Assembly: GCA_018333455.1 (NCBI GenBank)
Contig: JAGXTN010000034.1
Coordinates: 1-37,089 of the forward strand
Source of the DNA: Dethiobacter sp.
GTDB lineage: Bacteria; Bacillota; Dethiobacteria; Dethiobacterales; Dethiobacteraceae
Length of the DNA: 37,089 bases
Reading direction: 5' to 3'
Below the pieces are notes generated by a model. It worked only from the letters and a program-made list of their open reading frames with translations. It did no database searches and was not told the origin of the DNA. The translations under genes and the position numbers were made by a program. Of this stretch, positions 6,312-14,246 are shown in pieces; position 1 is the first letter of the stretch; each line of letters starts with the position of its first letter.

Positions 6312-7113
6312 GAATACGAGAGTAAAGTTCGAGCACTTCGTCCACCGGGCGGCCTTGTCCAAGAAAAGTGTTGCCGTGCCATATTTCAAAGTGCAGATGG
6401 GGTTCGTCACTGGCAGTTTTAATTTCCCCCACAATATTGGCGCGCATACCCGTATTGCCGACTTGAGCCAGTGCTTGTCCGCCGGCTACCCGGGTACCGG
6501 CAGTGATTTCAGGATTTATGGAGGCCAAGTGACAGTAGCGTGTTACTACTCCGTCATCATGGCGGATCCAGACTTGCATGCCGCGGAATTTGTCTAACAG
6601 TTCCGGCGGAGTCGTCGGAGCCGCAGCCGAGAGGCGAATCGCCTCCTCATATTCAGCCAACGTCATTTCTTGGAAGTTATGGTCCGCACGGATGACAGTA
6701 CCGGAAGCGACGGCAAGCACAACAGTACCGCCGCTGATGCCATAATAATCAACACCCTCGTGGATACCATTTCTGTAGCGGCGAGGGGCGTTTGGCAGCT
6801 GACCGGGTACGGTAGTCACTCTCCGGCCTGCAATAGGGGAGGACATGTAGTCTAAAAGGTAAACCAGCTCGTCCACCGTGTTTGTTTGAAAGTTTACTTC
6901 GGCGGCAGGTGCGGGTTGAGCTGGTTGCAGCGGCAAGCCGCTTGCCGGCTCAACAATAGGCTTTTCTTCAGGCAAAGCTACTCTTGGCCTCTCTTGTGTA
7001 GGCGGCGCATCTGCCAGTTTAACAGGCTCGGCGAGCGTATTTTCTATGGGGTTGCAGGCCGTTGCCAAAAGAAGCAGCATAGCTAGCAACAAAAAAAGCA
7101 ACCTACTCTTCAT
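6304..7113 (-). CDS. M23-family peptidoglycan endopeptidase, predicted lipoprotein
   Basis: A 269-residue LytM/M23 zinc metallopeptidase expected to cut peptide cross-links outside the membrane. The N-terminus is a lipoprotein signal, with a hydrophobic core at 5-17 and lipobox LATAC with Cys20. A Pro/Ala-rich linker (about 30-72) follows. The catalytic domain (about 95-262) keeps the whole zinc site: His118 and Asp122 (GIHEGVDYYG), His195 (YCHL), and His239 and His241 (PHLHFEIW), so it should be active. An insertion (about 145-178, rich in Glu and Ala) interrupts the usual strand order between GTVIRA and VWIRH. It lies downstream of sigK by 127 bases. A sporulation role is an inference from position only. 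Confidence 0.92.
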   Translation of the reverse strand: MKSRLLFLLLAMLLLLATACNPIENTLAEPVKLADAPPTQERPRVALPEEKPIVEPASGLPLQPAQPAPAAEVNFQTNTVDELVYLLDYMSSPIAGRRVTTVPGQLPNAPRRYRNGIHEGVDYYGISGGTVVLAVASGTVIRADHNFQEMTLAEYEEAIRLSAAAPTTPPELLDKFRGMQVWIRHDDGVVTRYCHLASINPEITAGTRVAGGQALAQVGNTGMRANIVGEIKTASDEPHLHFEIWHGNTFLGQGRPVDEVLELYSRILE

Positions 7114-7240
7114 CGTTATCCTCCTCTAAGCCTTATTCTTGCAGACTTAGAGAAGATTCGACATCTATCTGCTCATTTCCTTTTTAATGAAAACTGAAAG
7201 TTGCGCGACAATTTATATTCCAGCTTTACCAAAGTTTTAT

Positions 7241-7945
7241 CTACAGATTTTGCCGATGATCACAAAACTCCTCGGCAATTTTGGCAATAACTTTTTTTTC
7301 TATGCGGGAAACGTACGAGCGGGAAATGCCAAGGTTTTTGGCAATCTCCTTTTGGGTTTGACGACGACCAAGCGGAAGCCCAAAGCGCATAGCAAGCACT
7401 GTCCGTTCCCGTTTTTTCAGTCCAAGGATAATCTCGTATAGTTTGCCTTCGAGCATTTTCTTGTTTACTTCTTCCAAGACTTCTTCCGAGCCGGTACCAA
7501 GTATTTCCAGCAGAGTGATTTCGTTACCCTCTTTGTCTGTTCCGATGGGGTCATACAACAGAACTTCCGCTTTTCGTTTTGTAATTACGCGAATGTGCAT
7601 GAGAATCTCATTTTCAATACAGCGGGCGGCATAAGTGGCAAGTCTTGTGCCTTTATTGCCCTTGTAGGAGTCGATTGCTTTAATCAAACCTATTGTGCCG
7701 ATGGAAATCAAATCTTCCTGTTCCTCGCCGGTGTTCTCAAATTTTTTTAGTACATGAGCCACCAACCGCAGATTACGCTCGATCAAAACGCTGCGTGCGC
7801 CGGAGTCACCCTGAGCCATCAACTCCAAATATTCTTTCTCTTCTTTTGCTTTAAGCGGTTGAGGAAACGAATTGTTTTTAAGGTACGAAACCAGCAGCAC
7901 AATTTCTTTCAAAACAGCAGCAACACCAAAAATAAATGGCAGCAA
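7241..7945 (-). CDS. sigK: Sporulation RNA polymerase sigma factor SigK
   Basis: Late mother-cell sigma factor. The N-terminus ([25 protein letters not shown]) matches the pro-sequence and start of sigma-K rather than sigma-E. Region 2 holds [35 protein letters not shown] and [13 protein letters not shown]. Region 4 ends with the helix-turn-helix [22 protein letters not shown]. The gene is continuous (234 codons), with no sign of the skin-type interruption known in some spore-formers. The start is TTG at 7945, preceded by GGGGGGAGGG. A CATATGAT on the minus strand near 7987-7994 resembles the -10 of sigma-E promoters, which would fit known control, but no clear -35 match is seen. Confidence 0.96.
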   Translation of the reverse strand: MLPFIFGVAAVLKEIVLLVSYLKNNSFPQPLKAKEEKEYLELMAQGDSGARSVLIERNLRLVAHVLKKFENTGEEQEDLISIGTIGLIKAIDSYKGNKGTRLATYAARCIENEILMHIRVITKRKAEVLLYDPIGTDKEGNEITLLEILGTGSEEVLEEVNKKMLEGKLYEIILGLKKRERTVLAMRFGLPLGRRQTQKEIAKNLGISRSYVSRIEKKVIAKIAEEFCDHRQNL

Positions 7946-8042
7946 AAAATAGCCCTCCCCCCACTTAAAACTAATCTGCCGTCTCTCACATCATATGCGA
8001 GTACTGCTCTCTTTTTGTCTTGAAATTGGGGGGCGGGAGAAA

Positions 8043-9680
8043 CTAATCTTTAGCTTGTCTGGCAATTTGCTCCATCACACTGCGAAAGATGGCGGCGGCC
8101 GAACTGTCTCGGCTGTCTTCCAAAAAAACTGTGGCAGCAAATTGTTTGCCGTTAATTTCAGCAATTCCGGCAAACCAGGAATGGCTGATATTTTGTCGGG
8201 ATGTTTCGGCAGTGCCGGTTTTGCCTATTGCGGTAAAATAAGAGCTTTGCACGACTTGACCCGTACCAGACTCGACCACACTGGCTAACATGGTTTTTAG
8301 GCGCCTTGCCACTGCCGGTTGCATGGCCCTGCTGCCAGTATATGCCGGATAACGCCGGACGCTTCTGCCCTGGTTATCAATAATTTCAGAAACAAGCCGC
8401 GGATAAACATCCAGCCCATTGTTGGCAATGATCGCCATCATCCGCGTCAGCTGCAACGGGGTAGCTAATACTTGCCCCTGCCCGATAGAAAAATGGGCGA
8501 GATTTCCCAAGAATGGCAAATCAGCCACGGCAGGAATGCTTCCCGCCCTCTCCTCCAAGGGAATTCCCGTACGGATTCCTAGCTTAAATCGCTCCGCTGC
8601 GGCCGTGATTGCTTGCCGCCCCAATTTCTGGCCTAACCAGATAAAATAACTGTTACAGGAAAGGGCTAACGCCTCTTGCAAGGCCACTTCGCCGTGGGCC
8701 TCACCCCCAAAACAAGAGATTACCGCATCACCGACCACAATAGAGCCTGTACAAACATAATGCTCATCTATGCCAAGCAGACCTGATTCTAGGGCTGCTG
8801 CAGCCAGCACCACTTTAAAGACGGAACCTGGCGGATATTGTTGAATTGCCTTATTAACAAAGGGAGCGCGGGGATCGTTCTGTAATTCCCGCATGCGCAG
8901 ACTACTGACGCCGCTATACATTTCCCATGAATTAAGTTGCGGGTATGACGCCATGGCTAAAATATCACCAGTCCTTGGTTCCATCACTACGACAGCGGCG
9001 CTTTTCCCTTCCCTTGCCAAGGTCTGCTCCACCGCCCGCTGCTTTTCACTGTCGATAGTGGTAATGATATTGTAGGGTCTTGCTTGGTCAACGCTCCTCA
9101 AGTCGCGGTATCCCAAGCCGGGAACCAGGCTCCCGCGGGCATCCACAAAGGCTGCCAGCGAAAAAGGTCGTCCGGCGAAAAGTTCAGTGCTAAACGATTT
9201 TTCTAGGCCGGTGGGGCCGCTTGCTCCGCTTCTTTGGATATACCCAGTGACATGAGATGCTAACGCATTTCTGCCGTAGCGAACTTTGGAGAAAGTCGAA
9301 ACTACTCCTTCCCTGGGGGTGTTGCCAAGCTCGGCTAGCAGCTTTTCATTGTCTGACAAAGCATAGACCTGACCTAAGCCGCTGCCTTCAACATGCCTTT
9401 GTAAAATATCGTTTGTTTCTTCATCTACTAAGGGGGTAAAGAAGACATGGACCGGCACCCAGTGAGTATCAAGCAACGATTTTCCGTTCCTGTCCAGAAT
9501 CTGTCCTCGTCCGGCAGGATAATAATCGTAGCGCAGTGAACGCTGCGCCACGCTCTCCCAAGCGTAGCTGTATCCCGTCACTATTTGCAAGAAAAAAACA
9601 CGTCCGGTAAGTATGGCGGCAGCAAAAAAAAACAGGCTAAAAACAAGCAAGATCCTTCTTTGTCGTTGAACCCTCTGCAT
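8043..9680 (-). CDS. Class B penicillin-binding protein (transpeptidase)
   Basis: A 545-residue peptidoglycan DD-transpeptidase. There is one N-terminal membrane anchor (about 9-31). A dimerisation domain follows, starting at RGQILDRNGKSL (58-69) and including GYIQRSGASGPTGLEKSF (147-164). The penicillin-binding domain has active-site Ser286 in SVFK, SCN at 341-343 and KTGT at 487-490. All three catalytic motifs are present. The size and layout fit the PbpI/PBP2 group. In Bacillus the pbpI gene (yrrR) lies downstream of the alaS-yrrK-yrrL-yrrO block, as here. The ATG at 9680 follows GCGAGGTG by five bases. Position 97 bases upstream of sigK could suggest a sporulation role, but this is not shown. 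Confidence 0.93.
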   Translation of the reverse strand: MQRVQRQRRILLVFSLFFFAAAILTGRVFFLQIVTGYSYAWESVAQRSLRYDYYPAGRGQILDRNGKSLLDTHWVPVHVFFTPLVDEETNDILQRHVEGSGLGQVYALSDNEKLLAELGNTPREGVVSTFSKVRYGRNALASHVTGYIQRSGASGPTGLEKSFSTELFAGRPFSLAAFVDARGSLVPGLGYRDLRSVDQARPYNIITTIDSEKQRAVEQTLAREGKSAAVVVMEPRTGDILAMASYPQLNSWEMYSGVSSLRMRELQNDPRAPFVNKAIQQYPPGSVFKVVLAAAALESGLLGIDEHYVCTGSIVVGDAVISCFGGEAHGEVALQEALALSCNSYFIWLGQKLGRQAITAAAERFKLGIRTGIPLEERAGSIPAVADLPFLGNLAHFSIGQGQVLATPLQLTRMMAIIANNGLDVYPRLVSEIIDNQGRSVRRYPAYTGSRAMQPAVARRLKTMLASVVESGTGQVVQSSYFTAIGKTGTAETSRQNISHSWFAGIAEINGKQFAATVFLEDSRDSSAAAIFRSVMEQIARQAKD

Positions 9681-9686
9681 AAAAAC

Positions 9687-9735
9687 ACCTCGCAGGCTTT
9701 ACTAAAATTCTAGTCTGCCTTGCGGGGCCTTTTTT
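9687..9735. other. Possible leader hairpin upstream of the penicillin-binding protein gene
   Basis: CGCAGGC and ACTA pair imperfectly with TAGT and GCC-t-TGCG, and on the + strand GGGGCC and six T residues follow. There is no + strand gene to terminate. On the minus strand it would fold in the leader of the penicillin-binding protein mRNA. The match is imperfect. Confidence 0.3.
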
Positions 9736-9821
9736 ATACCTTGATTTCAAATCGACTTGTTTGATCTTAATCTGCCATGTGCGATTCGCCTTTCAGGTGA
9801 ATACTCGCACGGCACTTAAAC

Positions 9822-9859
9822 CGTAGGCGTCAGTCGAGGGTAGGGGACTGACGCCTACG
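9822..9859 (-). repeat. Perfect 14-bp inverted repeat over the U32 peptidase stop codon
   Basis: Positions 9822-9835 and 9846-9859 are exact reverse complements around a ten-base loop. One arm encodes the last Arg-Arg-Gln residues of the U32 protein. The other arm lies around and beyond its TGA stop (9830-9832). No T run follows on the minus strand, so it is not a standard terminator. It could slow or protect the mRNA 3' end. Confidence 0.75.
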
Positions 9860-11071
9860 TTCACGTCTGAGCAGAGAATATTCTGCGACAGGAACCGGCA
9901 TATCTAACGAGACGTGCTCCTGGACTCGGATTGCTTCCTGAATAGGTTCCCCCATAGAATTTGTCAGGTTAGCAACCTTAAACTCTTGCGGCTCAGTTGT
10001 GGGTCCAAACACGCTTAAGAATTCGTTTTCTGCAAAGCGATTGCGCATTTCCACTACCGCACGTTTTTTTTGCCGGTCATACGCTCGGATAATACCAACA
10101 AATTCATGGCTTGTCAACTGCTGTGTACTGCTAAACTCTTGTCCATCCTCTCCGGGATTCCCGAGCAAAAAACCGCTGGAATATGGGCGATGGCTGACTT
10201 TATGCAGCTCCTGCTGCCAAAGGGGATCTTCAGTAAAATGTTCCCGGTCGGCAAAAAAAGCATCCAGCGCTTGTCGGTAAACTCGGGTGACGGTGGCCAC
10301 GTAAAATACACTTTTCATCCGCCCCTCTATTTTAAAGCTGTTTACGCCTGCCTTGACCAAATCCGGCAGATACGCCAGCAGGCAAAGGTCACGGGCATTA
10401 AGAATATAAATGCCGCGATCGTCTTCAAACACAGGCAGATACTTGCCGGGATGCTTTTCCTCCACCAGACTATACTTCCAGCGGCAAGCCTGAGCGCACT
10501 CGCCGCGATTACCGCTACGGCCTGCCAAGTGATGGCTGAGATAACAGCGTCCGGAATAAGCCCAGCACATGGCACCGTGCACAAACACTTCCAGCTCCAT
10601 TTCAGTACGGCTCCGAATTTCCACCATCTCCGGCAGTGTCACTTCCCGAGCCAGCACGACACGTTCCGCCCCCATTCCTTGCCAAAAACGGGCACTTTGC
10701 CAATTAGTCGTGTTCGCTTGAGTGCTGATATGAATCGAAATCTCAGGCACCACTTCCCTTGCCAGTGAAAAAACGCCCGGATCAGCAATGATCAGGGCAT
10801 CCACGCCAATCCGAGCCAAGCTTTGCAAATAGACCGGCAGTTGCCGGATATCGTTGTTACTTGCGAAAATGTTAAGCGTAACATATACCTTAGCTCCGTG
10901 TCGGCGAGCAAATGCCACGCCTTCCTGCATTTCCTCTTCAGTAAAGTTGCCGGCAAAGGCACGCATGCCAAAATGCCGCCCTGCCAGATAGACGGCGTCG
11001 GCACCATAGAGCACTGCTATTTTCAGTTTTTCCAAGTCGCCTGCCGGCGCCAAGATTTCAGGTTTTTTCAT
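9830..11071 (-). CDS. Peptidase U32 family protein (TrhP/YrrO-like)
   Basis: A 413-residue member of the U32 collagenase-like family. The N-terminal TIM-barrel part begins PEILAPAGDLEKLKIAVLYGADAVYLAG. The family signature follows: ELEVFVHGAMCWAYSGRCYLSHHLAGRSGNRGECAQACRWKY. Its cysteines (MC, RC, EC, AC) correspond to the conserved iron-sulfur ligands. Relatives in Bacillus (YrrN/YrrO) and E. coli (TrhP, RlhA) take part in prephenate-dependent hydroxylation of tRNA uridine 34 or 23S rRNA, and tRNA hydroxylation is the best guess here. In Bacillus two adjacent U32 genes (yrrN, yrrO) occupy this place; here there is one. It starts 12 bases after mltG, with AGAGGGAAG before the ATG. Confidence 0.93.
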   Translation of the reverse strand: MKKPEILAPAGDLEKLKIAVLYGADAVYLAGRHFGMRAFAGNFTEEEMQEGVAFARRHGAKVYVTLNIFASNNDIRQLPVYLQSLARIGVDALIIADPGVFSLAREVVPEISIHISTQANTTNWQSARFWQGMGAERVVLAREVTLPEMVEIRSRTEMELEVFVHGAMCWAYSGRCYLSHHLAGRSGNRGECAQACRWKYSLVEEKHPGKYLPVFEDDRGIYILNARDLCLLAYLPDLVKAGVNSFKIEGRMKSVFYVATVTRVYRQALDAFFADREHFTEDPLWQQELHKVSHRPYSSGFLLGNPGEDGQEFSSTQQLTSHEFVGIIRAYDRQKKRAVVEMRNRFAENEFLSVFGPTTEPQEFKVANLTNSMGEPIQEAIRVQEHVSLDMPVPVAEYSLLRRERRRQSPTLD

Positions 11072-11083
11072 CAGCTTCCCTCT

Positions 11084-12148
11084 TTAGCGGTTACTGCGAG
11101 CCCTACGAATATTCGCTTGATGCTCAGCGTAGTTGTTCCCGAAATAATGAGTTCCGCTGCCATCTTCTTTAAGTACATAGAAAAGATAATCGACCTCGGC
11201 CGGGTATAAAACGGCCATAATCGCTCTTTTGCCCGGTGCTGCAATAGGTCCGGGTGGCAAGCCGGCATGCCTGTAAGTGTTAAATGGGGATTCCACTTCC
11301 AGGTCTGCATAGAGCAACCTGTCACGATGTTCTCCTAGAGCGTAAATCACCGAAGCGCAAATCTGTAAGGGCATACCCTTAGCTAAACGATTATGGATTA
11401 CTGCTGCTACCAGAGGGGCTTCCTGCGGAGACTGCACTTCCCGCTCCACAAGGGAAGCTAATGTAATCAGTTGATGGATATCCAAACCCAATTCCTTAGC
11501 TCGCCCCCTGATTGCAGGAGTTAACAATTCCCCTAGTCGCGACTGCATCCGTGCCAGAATTTCCTGCGCGGTCACATCTTCTGGAAATTCATAAGTGTCA
11601 GGAAATAGATAACCTTCCAAAGCGTAGCGCTGTCCTGGCTCCACCCGCCCTAGAACCGGGACAGCCTCTGTCGCCAGAAGCATAAACTCTTCGTAATCTA
11701 CCAAACCTTTTTGAGCTAACCGCTCGGCAATCTGCTCCAGCAAAAAACCTTCGGGAATGGTTACAGTCACAGTAGGCCGATAAACATTTCCGACAGAAAG
11801 CTCCTGCAAGAGCTGGTCCATCGTCATGCCATAAGTAAACATGTAATTACCGGCTTGGAGTTGCTGGTCTAATCCGCGGTATTTGGCGTAAAAGCGGAAA
11901 ACCAGGGCATGACGAACCAGCCCTTTTTCTGTCAGGATGGTAGCGATCCGCTGGGACGATGAGCCGGCCGGAATAGAAACTGGCACCGCCTCCTGTGCCA
12001 TGGCGGGCAGATCGACCGGCTTCAGCCAAACGCTAATTTGCATGGCAAATATGCCAAAAGCAACGGCGAGCAGAAGCAGAACTGCCCCCGCAAGCCGAAG
12101 CAAAGTGCGCTGTCTTATTCCATCCGTCCCCGCCACTTCAGCCCTCAT
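11084..12148 (-). CDS. mltG: Endolytic murein transglycosylase MltG
   Basis: A 354-residue membrane-anchored lytic transglycosylase that cuts nascent glycan strands and so sets their length. One transmembrane helix (about 16-37) is followed by a LysM-like region (SIPAGSSSQRIATILTEKGLV) and the YceG catalytic domain. GYLFPDTYEF is at 179-188 and the catalytic Glu235 is in LASLVEREV. Near the end is NTYRHAGLPPGPIAAPG. The usual LQSDxTVxYA segment is altered to PLQICASVIYALG, losing the conserved Asp/Thr pair. The ATG overlaps the stop of the DUF1292 gene as ATGA, so translation is coupled; no separate strong ribosome binding site is present. Confidence 0.94.
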   Translation of the reverse strand: MRAEVAGTDGIRQRTLLRLAGAVLLLLAVAFGIFAMQISVWLKPVDLPAMAQEAVPVSIPAGSSSQRIATILTEKGLVRHALVFRFYAKYRGLDQQLQAGNYMFTYGMTMDQLLQELSVGNVYRPTVTVTIPEGFLLEQIAERLAQKGLVDYEEFMLLATEAVPVLGRVEPGQRYALEGYLFPDTYEFPEDVTAQEILARMQSRLGELLTPAIRGRAKELGLDIHQLITLASLVEREVQSPQEAPLVAAVIHNRLAKGMPLQICASVIYALGEHRDRLLYADLEVESPFNTYRHAGLPPGPIAAPGKRAIMAVLYPAEVDYLFYVLKEDGSGTHYFGNNYAEHQANIRRARSNR

Positions 12149-12495
12149 TCTTCGTCTTCGCCATCCTCTTCTTCGTCATATTCTTCGTCTTCGCCATCGG
12201 CTTCTTCGTCATATTCTTCGTCGTCTTCGTCTATACGGCTCATCTCTTCCCAAGCTTCCGCCACTGCTTCCCATTCCTCACCTTCTTCAACAACGGTCAA
12301 CATCTGCTCACCATCATTCTCATCAATGCGGAAAACAATAGCCTCTTGCTCGTCAAGCTCACTCAGTTCATCTTCCACCGGAATCATAATGGCGTATTTG
12401 TTCTCCTTCACCTCAATAATGTTCAAGACAACAAAACTATGTTCCTGGCCTTCCTCGTCCAACAATTTTACAATGTCGTCATTAATTTCCGTCAT
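12145..12495 (-). CDS. DUF1292 protein with acidic repeat tail (YrzB-like)
   Basis: A 116-residue cytosolic protein. The first 70 residues are the DUF1292 domain: VKLLDEEGQEHSFVVLNIIEVKENKYAIMIPVED, then EAIVFRIDENDGEQMLTVV. The last 30 are almost only Asp, Glu, Gly and Tyr, built from an 11-residue repeat (YDEEADGEDEE, YDEEEDGEDEE). Function is unknown, although the gene is kept beside ruvX and mltG across Firmicutes. The ATG at 12495 follows AGAGGTGG; the upstream in-frame start at 12528 precedes that site. The acidic tail runs directly into the mltG start. Confidence 0.9.
   Translation of the reverse strand: MTEINDDIVKLLDEEGQEHSFVVLNIIEVKENKYAIMIPVEDELSELDEQEAIVFRIDENDGEQMLTVVEEGEEWEAVAEAWEEMSRIDEDDEEYDEEADGEDEEYDEEEDGEDEE
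12148..12231 (-). repeat. 33-bp tandem repeat, about 2.5 copies, at the DUF1292-mltG junction
   Basis: 12148-12180 and 12181-12213 are near-identical (two or three differences) and a partial third unit follows. The unit is a multiple of three, so gain or loss of a copy changes the acidic tail by 11 residues without breaking the frame. The first base of the repeat touches the mltG start codon. Confidence 0.85.
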
Positions 12496-12553
12496 CTTTT
12501 CTGTCCACCTCTTTCTTGAAATAAACATTATATTTTTTTCGACTTACCTGCTT

Positions 12554-12979
12554 TTATTCGCGAGGACGATTGGCCTGAGCCTGCAGATAATTTTGGAGGA
12601 TCAAAACGGCCGCCAGCTTATCTATGACTTTTTTTCGCTTTGCTCTGCTTATGTCTGCAGTCAACAGTGTCCGTTCAGCTTCCATAGTGGTCAGGCGCTC
12701 GTCCCAAAGTTTAAACGGCAACGACAAGGCTGCCGCCACTTTTTCAGCAAATTCAGCCGCCATTTCAGCCCTCGGTCCAATGGTGCCATTCATATTTTTC
12801 GGATAGCCTACTACAATCAAAGTAATCTCATACTCCAGTACCAGTTCACGGAGCCGTTGCAGATCTTCATCCCACTTGCTGCGACGAATCACCGTAATGC
12901 CATGGGCTATCCAACCCAGTTCATCACTAACTGCCACACCGATGGTACGATCTCCCACATCCAGACCAAGTATACGCAT
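12554..12979 (-). CDS. ruvX: RuvX/YqgF-family nuclease (putative Holliday junction resolvase)
   Basis: A 141-residue RNase H-fold protein. It starts RILGLDVGDRTIGVAVSD, with the first catalytic Asp at residue 7. GYPKNMNGTIGP, KLWDERLTTMEAE (catalytic Glu) and a final Asp in VIDKLAAVLILQNYL follow. E. coli YqgF acts in 16S rRNA 5' end maturation and relatives cut Holliday junctions; either role is possible here. GAGGTG lies four bases before the ATG. In Bacillus the order is alaS, yrzL, yrrK, yrzB, yrrL. Here an aldo/keto reductase is inserted between yrzL (ireB) and yrrK (ruvX). Confidence 0.95.
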   Translation of the reverse strand: MRILGLDVGDRTIGVAVSDELGWIAHGITVIRRSKWDEDLQRLRELVLEYEITLIVVGYPKNMNGTIGPRAEMAAEFAEKVAAALSLPFKLWDERLTTMEAERTLLTADISRAKRKKVIDKLAAVLILQNYLQAQANRPRE

Positions 12980-12992
12980 CCTACACCTCGGG

Positions 12993-13940
12993 TCAATATA
13001 TTTTCAGACAAAAATCCGGGCAATGGGCACCGCAGTAGCCACACAACACGCAATCTTTTTCCTCCGCATGTGCACGACCATCTCGTACTTTCAAAGCATC
13101 CTGCGGACAGTGGAGAACACAGCTTCCGCAGCCGCTACACCACTGCTGTACCTGCAGCCGTCGCTTAGTCTGTCGGAGCGTCTCCGCTAAGCCCACCGGC
13201 AAGCTCCGCCCAGAGAAAATAGCGCAGTTAAAGTCAATTTCCTCAGCAGAAACCATTCCTGCGGCAATGGAATCAAGGTGGGGCTGTTGCTGCACAAAGC
13301 GCAATGCTTCCTCATTATTGGCAATCAGATGTCCGCCCCCCAGCGGCTTCATCGCAAAAATACCAACCATGTTTTGACGAAGAGAGGCAATAACTGCAAG
13401 CATCTCTGTCACCGTACCATCCCGTATGCCCACACCGCCCATATTTACCAACGGGTGCACCACATCAATCTCCGGCATACTGAGTGCTGCGCGCAAGGCA
13501 GCCACGGTATGGCAAGAAAACCCCACAGCCCGCACCAAACCATCCTGCTTCGCTTCCAGCAAGTAATCGAGAGCCTCCCTGTGCCCCTTAAGCGTAAGCT
13601 CGGATTCCTGCTCATGAAGAAGGAAGATGTCAACTACTGGCAAGTCCAGGCCATCTAACGCTCGCTGCAAGCTTAATTTCATTTTTGCCCGGGTATAAGC
13701 GTAAGATTTAGAGGCCAGTACGGGCTTGCGATTTCTATGACGAATTGCCTGGCGGATGTGCGGATATGTGCCGTAAAGTTCTGCCGTGTCAATAAAATTG
13801 ACCCCTTGATCCAACGCCAGCTCTATCAGCCGCGCTCCTTCACCGACAGACAGATTGGCCTGAAGGGGGCCCATGGTCAAGGTGCCAAAACAAAGACGGG
13901 AAACCATCAGAGCGGTTTTCCCTAGAATACGATATTCCAT
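12993..13940 (-). CDS. Aldo/keto reductase with C-terminal 2x[4Fe-4S] ferredoxin domain
   Basis: A 315-residue fusion. Residues 1-265 form the AKR barrel with the complete catalytic tetrad: Asp51 and Tyr56 (FIDTAELYG), Lys78 (ASKS) and His109 (LLHEQ). Residues 268-315 carry two ferredoxin-type cysteine groups (CSGCGSCVLHCP and CVLCGYCGAHCP). Such fused AKRs are common in anaerobes and are thought to couple ferredoxin and a carbonyl substrate; no substrate can be named. It lies between ireB (four bases) and ruvX (13 bases), co-directional and with almost no spacer, so it is part of the operon. Confidence 0.93.
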   Translation of the reverse strand: MEYRILGKTALMVSRLCFGTLTMGPLQANLSVGEGARLIELALDQGVNFIDTAELYGTYPHIRQAIRHRNRKPVLASKSYAYTRAKMKLSLQRALDGLDLPVVDIFLLHEQESELTLKGHREALDYLLEAKQDGLVRAVGFSCHTVAALRAALSMPEIDVVHPLVNMGGVGIRDGTVTEMLAVIASLRQNMVGIFAMKPLGGGHLIANNEEALRFVQQQPHLDSIAAGMVSAEEIDFNCAIFSGRSLPVGLAETLRQTKRRLQVQQWCSGCGSCVLHCPQDALKVRDGRAHAEEKDCVLCGYCGAHCPDFCLKIY

Positions 13941-13944
13941 CTTG

Positions 13945-14217
13945 CTAACCTTGTTTCTCCAGTTGTTTGAGATAAGAAGCCACTAGTTCTTCCAACAATT
14001 CATCACGCTCAAGTTTGCGAATCAGCACTCGGGCATTCTGATGGCTTGTAATGTAAGCAGGGTCGCCGGACAGTAAATAGCCCACAATCTGGTTAAGGGG
14101 ATTATAGCCCTTTTCTTTTAATGCCCCATAGACCACGGAGAAAACATCTTTTGCCTGATATTCCTCCTCTTCCGCCACACGCTTAAATTTCATCGTCTGG
14201 TCAAACGAGCTTACCAT
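13945..14217 (-). CDS. ireB: IreB-family regulatory phosphoprotein (UPF0297, YrzL)
   Basis: A 90-residue protein matching the UPF0297/IreB family over its whole length: [65 protein letters not shown]. In Enterococcus faecalis IreB is a substrate of the Ser/Thr kinase IreK and affects cephalosporin resistance. It sits between alaS (29 bases upstream) and the AKR gene, its standard place beside alaS. The exact phosphorylated residue here is unknown. Confidence 0.96.
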   Translation of the reverse strand: MVSSFDQTMKFKRVAEEEEYQAKDVFSVVYGALKEKGYNPLNQIVGYLLSGDPAYITSHQNARVLIRKLERDELLEELVASYLKQLEKQG

Positions 14218-14246
14218 TTCCTCACCTCCGGCTGGTTATCCTATTG

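Noticed and set aside
7241-7945. Skin-type interruption of sigK
   Set aside because: The gene is one continuous frame with all sigma-K regions; no insertion or recombinase is present.
9687-9735. Riboswitch before the penicillin-binding protein gene
   Set aside because: There is an imperfect hairpin only, without the conserved core of any riboswitch class I know; kept as a low-confidence structure.
10070-10768. Open + strand frame of 232 codons
   Set aside because: It lies fully antisense to the U32 gene, which has clear family motifs. Its composition is unlike a real protein.
12038-13168. Open + strand frame of 376 codons, very Ser-rich
   Set aside because: It is the antisense of the acidic DUF1292 repeat and of ruvX and the AKR gene. 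The Ser runs come from reading GAA/GAC repeats backwards. There is no ribosome binding site or family match.
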